Numbered from the stretch's first letter, positions 8,422 to 18,057 are shown. The stretch is 64,000 bases of DNA from Terriglobus sp. RCC_193 (GCF_041355105.1 NZ_JBFUPK010000003.1:90245-154244), one strand, 5' to 3'. A program made the numbers and translations. The notes: a model not told the origin generated them from the sequence alone.

Positions 8422-9594
8422 ATGAAGAACATCGCTATTCTCGGTTCCACCGGCTCCATTGGAACCAGCACCCTGGACATCTGCGAGCGCTACCCGGAGC
8501 GCTATCGCGTGGTCTCACTCGCCGCCGGAACAAACCTGGACCTGGCCTTCCAGCAGTGCGTGCGCTGGCGTCCGCAGGTGATCTCCGTTGCCACGGAAGC
8601 GCTCGCCGCACAGTTGACGGAAAAGTTGAAAGCCGCAGGCATCACCGGCATCGAGGTCGTCTACGAAACTGCGGGTACGGTTCGCGTGGCCACGCTGCCG
8701 GAAGTGAACTTCGTGGTCAGCGCCATTGTGGGTGTTGCCGGTCTGGAAGCGACCTACGCTGCTGTTAATGCGGGCAAGACCATTGGCCTGGCCAACAAGG
8801 AAGCCATGGTGGCCGCGGGTGAACTCATCATTGCCGCAGCAAAGAAACACAACGTCACCATCCTGCCCATTGACAGCGAACACAACGCGATCCATCAGGC
8901 CATGCGTGCGGGCACAACCAACGAAGTGAAGCAGATATGGCTGACGGCCAGTGGCGGCCCCTTCCGTAACACGCCGTTGAAGGACTTCGAAGACATCACT
9001 CCTGCGCAAGCGTTGAAGCACCCCACATGGGTCATGGGACAGCGCATCACCATTGACAGCGCCACCATGCTGAACAAGGGGCTGGAAATCATCGAGGCCT
9101 GCCGCCTCTTCGATCTGCCCGCGAGCAAGGTGAAGGTCACCATTCATCCACAGTCCACCATCCATTCGCTGGTGGAATACGTGGACGGCAGTATCCTCGC
9201 GCAGCTTTCCGTCACGGACATGCGGCTGCCCATTCTGTACGCGATGGCCTATCCCGAGCGTGTTCCCAGCGACCTGACGTTCGATATGGCCGCGCTGGCG
9301 CAGTTGGATTTCGAGGAGCCGGACTTCAAGCGTTTTCCCTGCCTGCGACTGGCGTATGAAGCAGCCGAGGCTGGTCCGTCGCACTGCATTGCGTTGAACG
9401 CGGCGGATGAAATTGCCGTTGCAGCATTTCTGAAGGGTGATCTACCCTTTCTTGGCATCCCAAACACCATTGAACGCGTACTGGAACGGACGCCAGTGGC
9501 CCATCCGACGACAATTGCCGAAGTTCTGGAAGCGGATGCAGCAGCTCGCGAAACCGCCCGCCAGGTGGCATCGGAGACGCTGGCGCGCGCCTAA
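8422..9594 (+). CDS. dxr: 1-deoxy-D-xylulose 5-phosphate reductoisomerase
   Basis: Converts DXP to 2-C-methyl-D-erythritol 4-phosphate with NADPH, the committed step of the MEP isoprenoid pathway. Visible: NADPH-binding NIAILGSTGSIGTSTLDI at the N-terminus, LANKEAMVAAGELI, metal/substrate site ILPIDSEHNAIHQ, LTASGGPFRNTP, TWVMGQRITIDSATMLNKGL and ATHIHPQS-type region VTIHPQSTIHSLVE. Length (390 aa) is normal. Two adjacent in-frame starts exist, GTG at 8419 and ATG at 8422; I prefer the ATG. It is followed by rseP, as in many bacteria. Confidence 0.96.
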   Translation: MKNIAILGSTGSIGTSTLDICERYPERYRVVSLAAGTNLDLAFQQCVRWRPQVISVATEALAAQLTEKLKAAGITGIEVVYETAGTVRVATLPEVNFVVSAIVGVAGLEATYAAVNAGKTIGLANKEAMVAAGELIIAAAKKHNVTILPIDSEHNAIHQAMRAGTTNEVKQIWLTASGGPFRNTPLKDFEDITPAQALKHPTWVMGQRITIDSATMLNKGLEIIEACRLFDLPASKVKVTIHPQSTIHSLVEYVDGSILAQLSVTDMRLPILYAMAYPERVPSDLTFDMAALAQLDFEEPDFKRFPCLRLAYEAAEAGPSHCIALNAADEIAVAAFLKGDLPFLGIPNTIERVLERTPVAHPTTIAEVLEADAAARETARQVASETLARA

Positions 9595-9677
9595 CTCCGT
9601 GTCCGGTTCAAAGCGTCTAAACTTCATGTTGCACGGACTGGCTTAAGGCTGGCCGTGCGTAGTACGAGAGGGTCTGT

Positions 9678-11120
9678 TTGCACATCGCCGAAATGCTTAT
9701 CACCTTTGTCTATTTCCTCGTCATCCTGGGCGTCATGGTCCTGGTGCACGAGTTCGGTCACTTTGCCGCTGCGAAGCTTTTCGGTGTCCGCGTGGAAGCA
9801 TTCTCCATCGGCATGGGCAAGCGGCTGTTTGGCTATGTGCATAACGGCACCGACTACAAGGTCTGCGCGCTGCCCATTGGCGGATACGTAAAGATGACGG
9901 GCGAAACCGAGATGGAGATGATCCAGACCTCGCCCAGCGAAAGTCTCGATCCCAATTCTCCGGACGGCGCGTTGCACTCCGCGCGTCCTGGCGAAGACTC
10001 CGGCAACTTTAACGCGAAGCCGCGCTGGCAGCGCATGGTGATTGCGCTGGCAGGCCCCATTGCCAACTTCATCCTGGCTATCTTTGTGTTCACGCTCGTT
10101 GCGCACTACCACCACGAAACCATCGAGTATCTGCAGGATCGTGGTGAGCTGGATTACGTTGTAGCCAACTCACCCGCTGCAAAAACCGGCATCCAGGTGG
10201 GCGATCAGATTGTCCGCTTTGACGGCATCACGAACCCCACATGGCAGGACGTGATGATGTTCAGCGGCCTGAAGGCAGGCCAGACACTTCCCTTCTCGTA
10301 CATCCACAACGGCAACCGCGTGGACACTGAGCTGCCCGTCAACTACACCGGCAAGCCGGAAGATTTCGGCCCGGAAAATGTCTCCACGGTGTTGGGCCTG
10401 GTGCCGCGTCCGCAGGAAGGTCCGGTGGTGATCAACGATCTGCCCGACAGCACCACACCGGCAGCACGTGCAGGTTTGGAGAAGGGCGATCAGATCGTGG
10501 CCATTGATGGCCATAAATTCCACGGCACCGAAGCCACCAGCGCCTATCTGAACGATGTGGATGGCCGCGCCGTAACGCTCACCATTGAGCGCAAAGGCGA
10601 GACCCTGCAGGTTCCCATCACACCACGTCTCACGCCCGGAACCAACGGTACGCAGGCCTACAAGCTGGGCTTTGCCGTAATACCGCCGCCAGTAGTGACA
10701 ACAAAACAGCCGATAGACGTGGCCATCAAAACCGGCTGGAAGGACTTCACCAAGAATTCCACGCTGGTGTTTGACGTACTGGGTGGCATGTTCAAGCGAC
10801 AGGTCTCCGTGCGCAACCTGAGCGGCCCGGTCGGCATTGCGCAGCAGGTAGGCATGGCGCGCGAAATGGGCACATGGACCGTGCTGAGTCTTGCTGCAGC
10901 CATCAGCCTGAACCTGGGCATCTTCAACCTGTTGCCCATGCCCATCCTTGACGGCGGCATGATCCTCTTCCTTGTGATTGAAAGCATCATCCGTCGCGAT
11001 GTGAATGCGCAGTTGAAGGAGCGCATCTACCAGGCGGCATTTGTCTGCATCATCCTGTTTGCGATGTTTGTCATCTTCAACGACATCACCAAGCTGGCCA
11101 TCTTCAGCCATAAGGGATAA
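9678..11120 (+). CDS. rseP: Site-2 intramembrane zinc metalloprotease (RseP-like)
   Basis: An inner-membrane protease that clips membrane-anchored regulators such as anti-sigma factors or signal peptide remnants. The 480-aa protein has the zinc motif HEFGH in its first helix (VLVHEFGHFAAAKLF), the cytoplasmic GGYVKM loop, two PDZ-like domains (around residues 160-230 and 245-320, with GDQIVRFDG and GDQIVAIDG), and the third metal ligand in LLPMPILDGG near residue 418. The start is a TTG at 9678 preceded by GAGAGGG; an ATG at 9693 is the alternative. It is encoded 84 bp after dxr. Confidence 0.95.
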   Translation: MHIAEMLITFVYFLVILGVMVLVHEFGHFAAAKLFGVRVEAFSIGMGKRLFGYVHNGTDYKVCALPIGGYVKMTGETEMEMIQTSPSESLDPNSPDGALHSARPGEDSGNFNAKPRWQRMVIALAGPIANFILAIFVFTLVAHYHHETIEYLQDRGELDYVVANSPAAKTGIQVGDQIVRFDGITNPTWQDVMMFSGLKAGQTLPFSYIHNGNRVDTELPVNYTGKPEDFGPENVSTVLGLVPRPQEGPVVINDLPDSTTPAARAGLEKGDQIVAIDGHKFHGTEATSAYLNDVDGRAVTLTIERKGETLQVPITPRLTPGTNGTQAYKLGFAVIPPPVVTTKQPIDVAIKTGWKDFTKNSTLVFDVLGGMFKRQVSVRNLSGPVGIAQQVGMAREMGTWTVLSLAAAISLNLGIFNLLPMPILDGGMILFLVIESIIRRDVNAQLKERIYQAAFVCIILFAMFVIFNDITKLAIFSHKG

Positions 11121-11124
11121 CGCA

Positions 11125-12048
11125 ATGCGCATTCTGATGGTGGGCGCCGGCGCCACCGGCGGATACTTTGGCGGACGCATGGCACTGGCTGCTCGCGATG
11201 TCACGTTTCTTGTGCGTGGCCAACGCAAGGAACAGTTGCAGCGCGAAGGCATTCGCATCGTCGGCCCATCCGGCGATGCTGTGCTCACCGAGCCAAAGCT
11301 CATCACCGCAGACGAACTGAAGACCGCAGGCACATTCGACGTTGTCATCCTCAGCGTGAAGGCGTATTCGCTGGATAGCGCCATGAACGACTTCGCTGCT
11401 GCAGTTGGCGACAACACCGTCATCGTGCCCATCCTGAACGGCATGAGCCATCTCGACACACTTGTGCAACGCTACGGCAAAGAGAAGGTCATGGGCGGTT
11501 CCGTGCGCATTGTCTGCGATGTGGAACCTGACGGCCTGATCCGCCAGATGACGAAGCTGGATCACATGAATTTCGGCGAGATCGATGGCACAGTAACCTC
11601 GCGCGCACAGGCGCTGCACGATACCTTTGCCGTTCCCGGCATCACGCTCGCACTATCGAAAGACATCATCGACACCATGTGGCAGAAGTGGTGGATTCTC
11701 TCCACCATGGGTGCGGTCTGCGTACTGGGTGGCGGTAATGTGGGCGAGATCGTCGCCACTGGCGAACACGGCGTTGCGATGGCGCTTGCGGTACAGGACG
11801 AAGCCATCGCCATTGCCACGGCCAATGGTCATCCCGCCGATGCAGAGTTCGCCAAAGGCCACGCACAGCGCATGACCGAGCCAGGCTCGTCTCTCACATC
11901 GTCCCTGTATCGCGACATGACCAAGGGACTGCCCGTGGAAGCCGACCACATCCTGGGCGATCTGCTGGCCCGCGCCAACGGCATAAAAGCGCCGCTGCTG
12001 GGCGCGGCTTACACACACCTGAAGGTGTACGAAGGAAGGCGTGGATGA
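11125..12048 (+). CDS. panE: 2-dehydropantoate 2-reductase (ketopantoate reductase family)
   Basis: NADPH-dependent reduction of ketopantoate to pantoate for pantothenate and CoA. The N-terminus has the Rossmann motif MVGAGATGGYFGGRMA. The catalytic Lys lies in VILSVKAYSL, and NGMSH (around 112-116) matches the conserved Asn-Gly region. The C-terminal domain contains SSLYRDMTKGLPVEADHILG, matching the family signature S-x-x-x-D-x-x-x-G-x-x-x-E-x-D. The 307-aa length is normal. ATG at 11125 sits 4 bp after the rseP stop, preceded by AAGGGA. Paralogues of unknown substrate are common, so panE is likely but not certain. Confidence 0.9.
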   Translation: MRILMVGAGATGGYFGGRMALAARDVTFLVRGQRKEQLQREGIRIVGPSGDAVLTEPKLITADELKTAGTFDVVILSVKAYSLDSAMNDFAAAVGDNTVIVPILNGMSHLDTLVQRYGKEKVMGGSVRIVCDVEPDGLIRQMTKLDHMNFGEIDGTVTSRAQALHDTFAVPGITLALSKDIIDTMWQKWWILSTMGAVCVLGGGNVGEIVATGEHGVAMALAVQDEAIAIATANGHPADAEFAKGHAQRMTEPGSSLTSSLYRDMTKGLPVEADHILGDLLARANGIKAPLLGAAYTHLKVYEGRRG

Positions 12049-13040
12049 ACCTGCGCGTGCTGTATCACAACAACTGTTTCGACGGCGCATGTTCCGCATC
12101 GCTGTTCACCAGGTTCCATCGCGAATGCATCGGCACCGCCACGGAATACAGCTACCAGGGCCTTGCCCACAAGGCCGGAGCGCAGTTTGATCCCGCAGAC
12201 TTCAGCGGCGATGAAAACGCGATCGTCGACTTCAAGTATTACGATTCGCCCAAGCTGACATGGTGGTTCGATCATCACCAGAGCGCGTTCCTGACCAAAG
12301 CCGACCGCGAGCACTTTTTGCAAGACACGTCCGGCAAGAAGTTCTTCGATCCCACGCGCATCTCCTGCACTGGCTTCATCGCAGACATCGCTCGTGAGAA
12401 ATTCGGCTTCAGCACCAAGGGCCTGGAAGGCCTGCTGCTATGGGCCGACATCATCGACGGCGCGAAGTTTGAATCGGCTGATGCCGCCGTGGGTCTTGCC
12501 GCACCGGCCATGAAACTGATGATGGCGATTGAAGGCACCAGCGATCCCACCTTCATTCCGCGACTGATTCCGCTGCTCACATCGCAGCCGCTGATGGATA
12601 CGCTGCAGGAAAACTTTGTGCAGGCAGAGGTGCAGCCGCGACTGGAGAAACATCATCGCGACATCACGCTGCTGCGTTCACGCGCTGCCAGTGACCGCGG
12701 TGTGATCACCTTCGACATCACCGATCAGCCCACCGAGGGCTACAACAAATTCATTCCGTACTACCTGCTGCCGCAGGGCGTGTATGTCGTCGGCCTGTCG
12801 AAGTCCAGCTTCCGCACCAAGATATCTGTGGGCACCAATCCATGGACAACCGTGTCCGCAGACAAACTCGCGAACATCGCGGCCATCTGCGAACGCTACG
12901 GCGGCGGCGGTCATCCTCGCGTGGGCGCCATCAGCGTTCCTGTGGACCGCGTGGATGAAGCACGCCGCATTGCCGCGGAAGTGACAGCAGAGTTGAAAGC
13001 TCTCGATCAGCGCAACGTTCTGCCCACAGATCAGAGCTAA
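12045..13040 (+). CDS. DHH-family phosphoesterase
   Basis: A 331-aa two-domain DHH/DHHA1 protein. The N-terminal domain shows NNCFDGACSA (first metal motif), DFKYYDSP and WWFDHHQSAF with the DHH signature; the C-terminal DHHA1 domain has ERYGGGGHPRVGAISV, the GGGH nucleotide-binding loop. Related proteins degrade nanoRNAs or cyclic dinucleotides (NrnA/NrnB/GdpP types). This one has no membrane or GAF part, so a soluble nanoRNase-like activity is the best guess. Its ATG overlaps the panE stop by 4 bp. It ends 2 bp from the convergent antiporter gene. Confidence 0.88.
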   Translation: MNLRVLYHNNCFDGACSASLFTRFHRECIGTATEYSYQGLAHKAGAQFDPADFSGDENAIVDFKYYDSPKLTWWFDHHQSAFLTKADREHFLQDTSGKKFFDPTRISCTGFIADIAREKFGFSTKGLEGLLLWADIIDGAKFESADAAVGLAAPAMKLMMAIEGTSDPTFIPRLIPLLTSQPLMDTLQENFVQAEVQPRLEKHHRDITLLRSRAASDRGVITFDITDQPTEGYNKFIPYYLLPQGVYVVGLSKSSFRTKISVGTNPWTTVSADKLANIAAICERYGGGGHPRVGAISVPVDRVDEARRIAAEVTAELKALDQRNVLPTDQS

Positions 13041-13042
13041 CC

Positions 13043-14641
13043 CTACGTGGAACTCTGCAGCCTGCTTTCGTCCAGATCCAGTTCGCGCTCCAGGGTACGG
13101 TAGACGCTTTCGTCCACACGCCCCTCATCGCGCAATGCGATCAATTGCTGACGCTCTGTTCGGTACGTCTCCGCAAGAATGGTCTCCATGGAACGCGCAT
13201 GACGATCCTGCGCTGGCACACCCGGTCCGCAATCCTGGATAGACTCCAGCCGATGTTCGTACTGATGCAGCAGATCGTCGTATGCATGATGCAGCTCGGG
13301 ATCATCCTCATTGCGCGCCGTGGACAGATAGCCCATCGCGCTCCGGATCAGGATGCGGCGTGCTTCTCCTTCATCGCACTCGCTGGTGGGAACATTCTTC
13401 AACCGCAACACACGCAGCAGTGCCGGTAGCGAAAGCCCCTGCAGCACCAGCGTCACCAGGATGACGCAGAACGTGAGGAAGATGATCATGTTGCGCTGGT
13501 GAAATGGTTGGCCATTGGAAAGCCGATTGGGTAGCGAGTTCGCAGCAGCCAGCGCCACCACGCCACGCATTCCTGTCCATCCCATCACGAAGATGCTGCT
13601 ACCCGAAGGCTTCGGCTCCGGTTGATGTTGAAAACGGCTGCGCAACCGGTACGTGACGTGCGCCATGGGGAAACACCACAGCAAACGCAGCGCGATCAGT
13701 ACCGCCGCGAAGCTAAGACCATAAAGAACAGCCTGCGTGCGGGTGAATCCACGGATGCCGTTCAGCACAGGCTGTATCTGCATACCCAGCAACAGGAAGA
13801 CCAGACCGTTCAGCAGAAACTCAGCCGCATCCCACACCGCGGTAATCTGCAACCGCACCCCGGGCGAAAAGAACGTCGCACTCATGCGGCTCATGAACAG
13901 GCCGCACACCACCACGGCAATCACGCCGGAGGCATGTATAGCCTCGGCCGTCAGATACGAGCCATAGGCCACGATGAAGGAAACGGCAATCTCCACCGGC
14001 CCGTCGTCGATGTAGCGTTCAAACCACACCACCACCCGACCGCACAGCAGCCCCGCGCCCACACCACCCACAAACAACCACAGCAGCCGAAGAACGCCTT
14101 CCGTAAGCGTAGGTGCGGCGCCGCGCAGCAGCATGTCCACGCCAAACTCCAGCGCAAGCAGGCCTGTGGCGTCGTTCAGCAGGCTCTCACCCTCCAGGAT
14201 GTCCACAATGCGTTTCGGCATGCCGATCTTGCGAGCAATCGAGGTGGCCGCAACCGCATCTGTAGGCGATACCACCGCACCCAGCAGAAAGCCGATCCGC
14301 CAATCGAACTCCGGCAGAAAATAATGTGCCGCCACCGCTACGCCGATCGCGGTGAAGAACACCAGCCCAACCGCCAGCGAACTGATAGTGACGATGTTGT
14401 ATTTGAAATCTGTCCACGACGTTTGCCACGCAGCCGCAAACAGCAGCGGCGGCAGAAAGACCAGAAACACCAGGTTCGGCGGCAGCGGAATATCCGGAAC
14501 CACCGGCAGAAACGAGGCAAACAATCCTGCCAGCACCAGAACGATGGGATAAGAGACAGAAAGCCGCCGTGCCACTCCTGCGATCAGTGCAATCGCAATC
14601 AGCAGCCCCAGGAGCAGGGATTGCAGGACATGAAGGTTCAC
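13043..14641 (-). CDS. Na+/H+ antiporter, CPA1 (NhaP/NHE) family
   Basis: A 532-aa inner-membrane exchanger with roughly 12 hydrophobic segments in the first 410 residues and a hydrophilic C-terminal tail. Family motifs: GAVVSPTDAVAATSI and the ion-site ND pair in LEGESLLNDATGLLALEFG, plus GWTGMRGVVALAAANSLP. It would exchange Na+ (or K+) for protons in pH and salt control. The tail (about residues 420-532) is charged and ends LERELDLDESRLQ, typical of bacterial CPA1 proteins. It is monocistronic and convergent with the DHH gene. Confidence 0.93.
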   Translation of the reverse strand: MNLHVLQSLLLGLLIAIALIAGVARRLSVSYPIVLVLAGLFASFLPVVPDIPLPPNLVFLVFLPPLLFAAAWQTSWTDFKYNIVTISSLAVGLVFFTAIGVAVAAHYFLPEFDWRIGFLLGAVVSPTDAVAATSIARKIGMPKRIVDILEGESLLNDATGLLALEFGVDMLLRGAAPTLTEGVLRLLWLFVGGVGAGLLCGRVVVWFERYIDDGPVEIAVSFIVAYGSYLTAEAIHASGVIAVVVCGLFMSRMSATFFSPGVRLQITAVWDAAEFLLNGLVFLLLGMQIQPVLNGIRGFTRTQAVLYGLSFAAVLIALRLLWCFPMAHVTYRLRSRFQHQPEPKPSGSSIFVMGWTGMRGVVALAAANSLPNRLSNGQPFHQRNMIIFLTFCVILVTLVLQGLSLPALLRVLRLKNVPTSECDEGEARRILIRSAMGYLSTARNEDDPELHHAYDDLLHQYEHRLESIQDCGPGVPAQDRHARSMETILAETYRTERQQLIALRDEGRVDESVYRTLERELDLDESRLQSST

Positions 14642-14748
14642 CCCTCTAGTGTGCCATCCTCAACACCACTTCATGCAAATGGGACGGGATACGAATATGG
14701 AATTACCAAACAAACTCTTCCCATAAAGCTAGACTGGTAAGAATCAGC

Positions 14749-16569
14749 ATGTTGGACAGAGCAAAAACAGAGACGAGACGCCCTGCGCGCTTTGTCACAC
14801 AAGCCGATGCGCTTGCGTGGATCGTCCTGGCGCTCGCCGCAGTGTTGGCAGCCCTGCCTCTGCTCACACACGGCTACTCCTGCGGTCACGACTTCGACTT
14901 TCACCTGCGCAGTTGGATGGAAGCCAGCACACAGTGGAAGAGCGGCATTGTGAAACCTGTGTGGTCCTTCCACGCCGCATGGGACGCGGGCGAGCCACGC
15001 CTGCTCTTCTATCCACCACTCTCATGGATCACCGGCGCGCTGCTGACATTACTGCTGCCCTGGAGCGGCATCGTCTTCAGCTTCACCGCGCTCACTCTCT
15101 TCCTCAGCGGCGTCACCATGCATCGCCTGTTGCGGCGATGGGTCTCACCGGGCCTCGCCATCTTCGGCGGCTGCCTCTATCTGGTGAACCCGTACATGCT
15201 CTTCTGCGCCTACGAGCGCACAGCCTATGCGGAGTTGATGGCCGCCGCATGGATGCCGCTACTGCTGATCGCTCTGCTGCGTGAACGCGTGACGGCATGG
15301 CGCATTGCTGTTGCCATCGCACTGCTATGGATCACCAATGCACCCGCTGCGGTCGTCGGTTGCTATTCCATGCTGCTCATTGGCGGCATGCGCTGGCTTT
15401 ATCTACTGCGCAAAGACCGCAAAAAAGCATGGCCCTACTTTGGTCGTGTCACCGCAGGATTTTTCCTCGGCCTTCTGCTCGATGCGTTTTACCTCTTCCC
15501 CTTCGCCATCGAACGCAAATTCATCACGCTGACCGCAGCGTTGACGCCCGCCGCACGTCCCGAAGCGAACTACCTTTTCGAATATACGAACGATGAGTTC
15601 CACAATGGCGTTCTGCTCCACACGTCTACCATCGCTATCGTACTGGTTGCCGCAGCACTCCTGTGCGGCGGCATAGCTCTGTTCCTGCAACGCAAACACG
15701 TGCGTTTGTTCACCGGAATGCACGACCGCGACGCGTACCTGCAACAACACAACACATGGCACATCGCGGTGCCTGTGCTGATGATCTACAGCATCGTCGT
15801 GCTGCTGCTGCAAATGCCACTCTCAGGCCCCGTGTGGCATCACGCACCACAACTCAACTTCCTGCAATTCCCGTGGCGCTTTCTCGCCATGCAGGGCGCG
15901 GTTTCCGTGACCGTGGTGATGCTGATGTTGAAACGCATCACCGCATCCCACGCAGTGACACGTACGACCAATGCCGCATGGATACTGGCTGGCATATTGC
16001 TGGCACTCGCAGCGGGTTATGGGTTGGCCAATCGCGCCTTCCGTCAGGGTTGCGATGACGAAGAGGGCCTGGCGCCGCAATGGATGTTTTTTCATCGCGG
16101 CGACGGCTTTGAGCAGACGGACGAATACACTCCTGCCAACGACGACAACGACGTGCTGAAGATCAAACTTCCCCCGGCATGGATCGCGCAGGATGCACGC
16201 AATCAACCTGCCAGCGGCAACGGCTCCTTCCCCAAAGGAACCCCGCTACCCGCAGAGCAAATTCATCATTCTGATGACCTCATCTTCACCGCCAATGCCG
16301 CCCACGCCAGCGACGTACTGATCGTCCGTCTGCGTCGCTTCCGTGGCTGGCATGTGTTGCTGGACGGCGTGGAACAAAAGGCCCTGCCACAGCGCCCCGA
16401 CGGACTCCTTGCCGTGCCTCTGCGCAGTGTTGGGCAGCATCGCGTGGAGGCGCGATACCGCAAGCCCTGGGACCAGTGGGCAGGCGGCGTGTTGTCACTG
16501 TTGGGTTTGTTAGTGGTCATCGCCGCGGCAAAGCGCGAAGAATCCTCGCACAGCAACCTTGTCCGGTAG
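14749..16569 (+). CDS. Polytopic membrane protein resembling GT-C glycosyltransferases
   Basis: A 606-aa protein with a hydrophobic helix near the N-terminus, then an acidic luminal loop GHDFDFHLRSWMEASTQWKS containing an Asp pair. About ten further transmembrane segments follow, and then a soluble C-terminal region (about residues 430-580) before a last helix. The helix-acidic-loop architecture is that of GT-C/YfhO-like enzymes that use polyprenyl-phosphate sugars; this is inference, and the protein may be of unknown function. It is followed closely by the prenyl synthase gene, whose upstream region overlaps its end. Confidence 0.75.
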   Translation: MLDRAKTETRRPARFVTQADALAWIVLALAAVLAALPLLTHGYSCGHDFDFHLRSWMEASTQWKSGIVKPVWSFHAAWDAGEPRLLFYPPLSWITGALLTLLLPWSGIVFSFTALTLFLSGVTMHRLLRRWVSPGLAIFGGCLYLVNPYMLFCAYERTAYAELMAAAWMPLLLIALLRERVTAWRIAVAIALLWITNAPAAVVGCYSMLLIGGMRWLYLLRKDRKKAWPYFGRVTAGFFLGLLLDAFYLFPFAIERKFITLTAALTPAARPEANYLFEYTNDEFHNGVLLHTSTIAIVLVAAALLCGGIALFLQRKHVRLFTGMHDRDAYLQQHNTWHIAVPVLMIYSIVVLLLQMPLSGPVWHHAPQLNFLQFPWRFLAMQGAVSVTVVMLMLKRITASHAVTRTTNAAWILAGILLALAAGYGLANRAFRQGCDDEEGLAPQWMFFHRGDGFEQTDEYTPANDDNDVLKIKLPPAWIAQDARNQPASGNGSFPKGTPLPAEQIHHSDDLIFTANAAHASDVLIVRLRRFRGWHVLLDGVEQKALPQRPDGLLAVPLRSVGQHRVEARYRKPWDQWAGGVLSLLGLLVVIAAAKREESSHSNLVR

Positions 16570-16594
16570 AATCAAAGAGATCGCTCATCCACAC

Positions 16595-17506
16595 ATGTCT
16601 GTAGATTTTTCGCAACTCGTTCAGGAAGGCGTGGCCCAGACCGACGCAGCGTTGGAACGCCTGCTGCCCGGCCCGGATGCGCAGCCGCACAATATCCATC
16701 GCGCCATGCGTCACAGCGTCTTCGCGGGCGGCAAACGCCTGCGCCCGATGCTGGTGCTGGAGTCCGCACGCATGATCAGCGGCATACTACCCGATGGCGC
16801 AGCCGACGTCGGTGCAGCCGTCGAGATGCTGCACACCTATTCGCTCATCCACGATGATCTGCCCGCGCTGGACAACGACGATCTGCGACGCGGCAAGCCC
16901 ACCTGCCACGTGGTCTACGGCGAAGCTATGGCCATCCTCGCAGGCGACGCATTGCAGACGCTGGCCTACGAGACACTTGCCAAGCTGCCGGGCGACGCAC
17001 TTGCAAAGATCGAAATCGTGAAGGAAGTCGCCATTGCCACCGGTACCGGCGTCGGTTACGACGGCCTGGCGCCCGGCATGATCGGCGGCCAGGTATGGGA
17101 CATTGAAGGCGAAGGCAGCAAGCCCACCGCCGAGCGCGTGGAAGCGATTCATCGCTCCAAGACTGGCGCGCTCATCACCGTCTCCATCGTTGCCGGTGGA
17201 CTCATCGGTGGTGCCTCTGCCGATGAAGTCGCCAGCCTCCGCCGCTTCGGACAGAAGGCCGGGCTCGCCTTCCAGATCGTCGACGACGTGCTGGACATGA
17301 CACAGAGCAGCGAAGAACTGGGTAAGACCGCAGGCAAAGACACAGCCACCGACAAAGCCACATGGCCCGCCGTCTTCGGCATTGAAAGCAGCCGCACAAC
17401 CGCTGCAGAACTGCTGCGGGATGCGCTTGCGGAACTCGATCGCTTTGGCGCAAATGCTGATCGCCTGAAGGCCGTGGCCCGCGCTCTGGTGGAGCGCACA
17501 CACTAA
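16595..17506 (+). CDS. ispA: Polyprenyl synthetase (farnesyl/geranyl diphosphate synthase type)
   Basis: A trans-prenyltransferase condensing IPP with allylic diphosphates to make C10-C20 chains. The 303-aa protein carries the first Asp-rich motif DDLPALDNDD (DDx4D, as in bacterial FPP synthases), GKRLRPML upstream, and the second motif QIVDDVLDMT. The longer DDx4D form and size favour farnesyl diphosphate synthase, which would feed UppS. I chose ATG at 16595 (MSVDFSQLVQEG); an in-frame TTG at 16559 would overlap the previous gene. It precedes the MIP18-like gene by 5 bp. Confidence 0.9.
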   Translation: MSVDFSQLVQEGVAQTDAALERLLPGPDAQPHNIHRAMRHSVFAGGKRLRPMLVLESARMISGILPDGAADVGAAVEMLHTYSLIHDDLPALDNDDLRRGKPTCHVVYGEAMAILAGDALQTLAYETLAKLPGDALAKIEIVKEVAIATGTGVGYDGLAPGMIGGQVWDIEGEGSKPTAERVEAIHRSKTGALITVSIVAGGLIGGASADEVASLRRFGQKAGLAFQIVDDVLDMTQSSEELGKTAGKDTATDKATWPAVFGIESSRTTAAELLRDALAELDRFGANADRLKAVARALVERTH

Positions 17507-17511
17507 TTCCG

Positions 17512-17877
17512 ATGCTTACCGAAGACGATGTTCGCAATGCGCTCCGTGTCTGCTTTGACCCGGAACTACAGGTGAACATCGTCGATCTCGGCCTCGTCTA
17601 CGGCATCCACATCACACGCGACGAAGACGCGCCAGGCTACGAGCCGCGTTACCTCGTCCACATCGCGCTCACCATGCGTGCACCGAATGACGAACGCGAA
17701 GCCCTGCTCATTGGCCAGGTGCAGAACCGCCTGGCAGGCATGCGCGAAGTCAGCCGCTCCACAGTTGAAGTTGTGTGGGAACCAGCATGGTCTGCCGACC
17801 GCATGACGCCTGCGGCGCGTCAGCAGCTAGGCCTAGATCGCCCCGCAAAACAAGGCCTCATCAACATCACGTTGTAA
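17512..17877 (+). CDS. MIP18/DUF59 family protein (Fe-S assembly type)
   Basis: A 121-aa protein with the DUF59 core: ALRVCFDPELQVNIVDLGLV, matching the D-P-E-x-x-x-x-I-V-D-L-G-L-V pattern of SufT/PaaD-like proteins, and a C-terminal VEVVWEPAWSADRMTPAARQ, also typical. These proteins help load Fe-S clusters. Oddly, the segment where many relatives have a reactive cysteine (T-x-x-x-C-P) reads LTMRAPNDEREALL with no cysteine. It may therefore be a structural variant. It starts 5 bp after the prenyl synthase stop. No suf genes are adjacent. Confidence 0.85.
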   Translation: MLTEDDVRNALRVCFDPELQVNIVDLGLVYGIHITRDEDAPGYEPRYLVHIALTMRAPNDEREALLIGQVQNRLAGMREVSRSTVEVVWEPAWSADRMTPAARQQLGLDRPAKQGLINITL

Positions 17878-17963
17878 GCATCTGACACTTCCGACAAAGC
17901 AAGGCGTCCTGCAACAGTGCAAAGCATCACTGCTTAGCGAAGCAGAGACCTGCGCGCAAAGCG

Positions 17964-18025
17964 CGTCATCCTGAGCGAAGCCGAAGCATGCCCTCGAGCG
18001 AAGCCGAAGGGGGGACCTGCTTCCC
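17964..18025. repeat. Dispersed repeat family A, copy 1
   Basis: An intergenic copy of the module beginning CGTCATCCTGAGCGAAGCC and running through GAAGCATGCCCTCGAGCGAA to GGGGGGACCTGC. It lies between the MIP18-like gene and the convergent GH28 gene. Further copies occur near 19859, 25346, 25480, 40135, 52838 and 63522. It has no coding role I can see and carries inverted sub-repeats. Confidence 0.85.
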
Positions 18026-18057
18026 TTCCGCGCCACTACAACGCAACCGGTAAGCGA

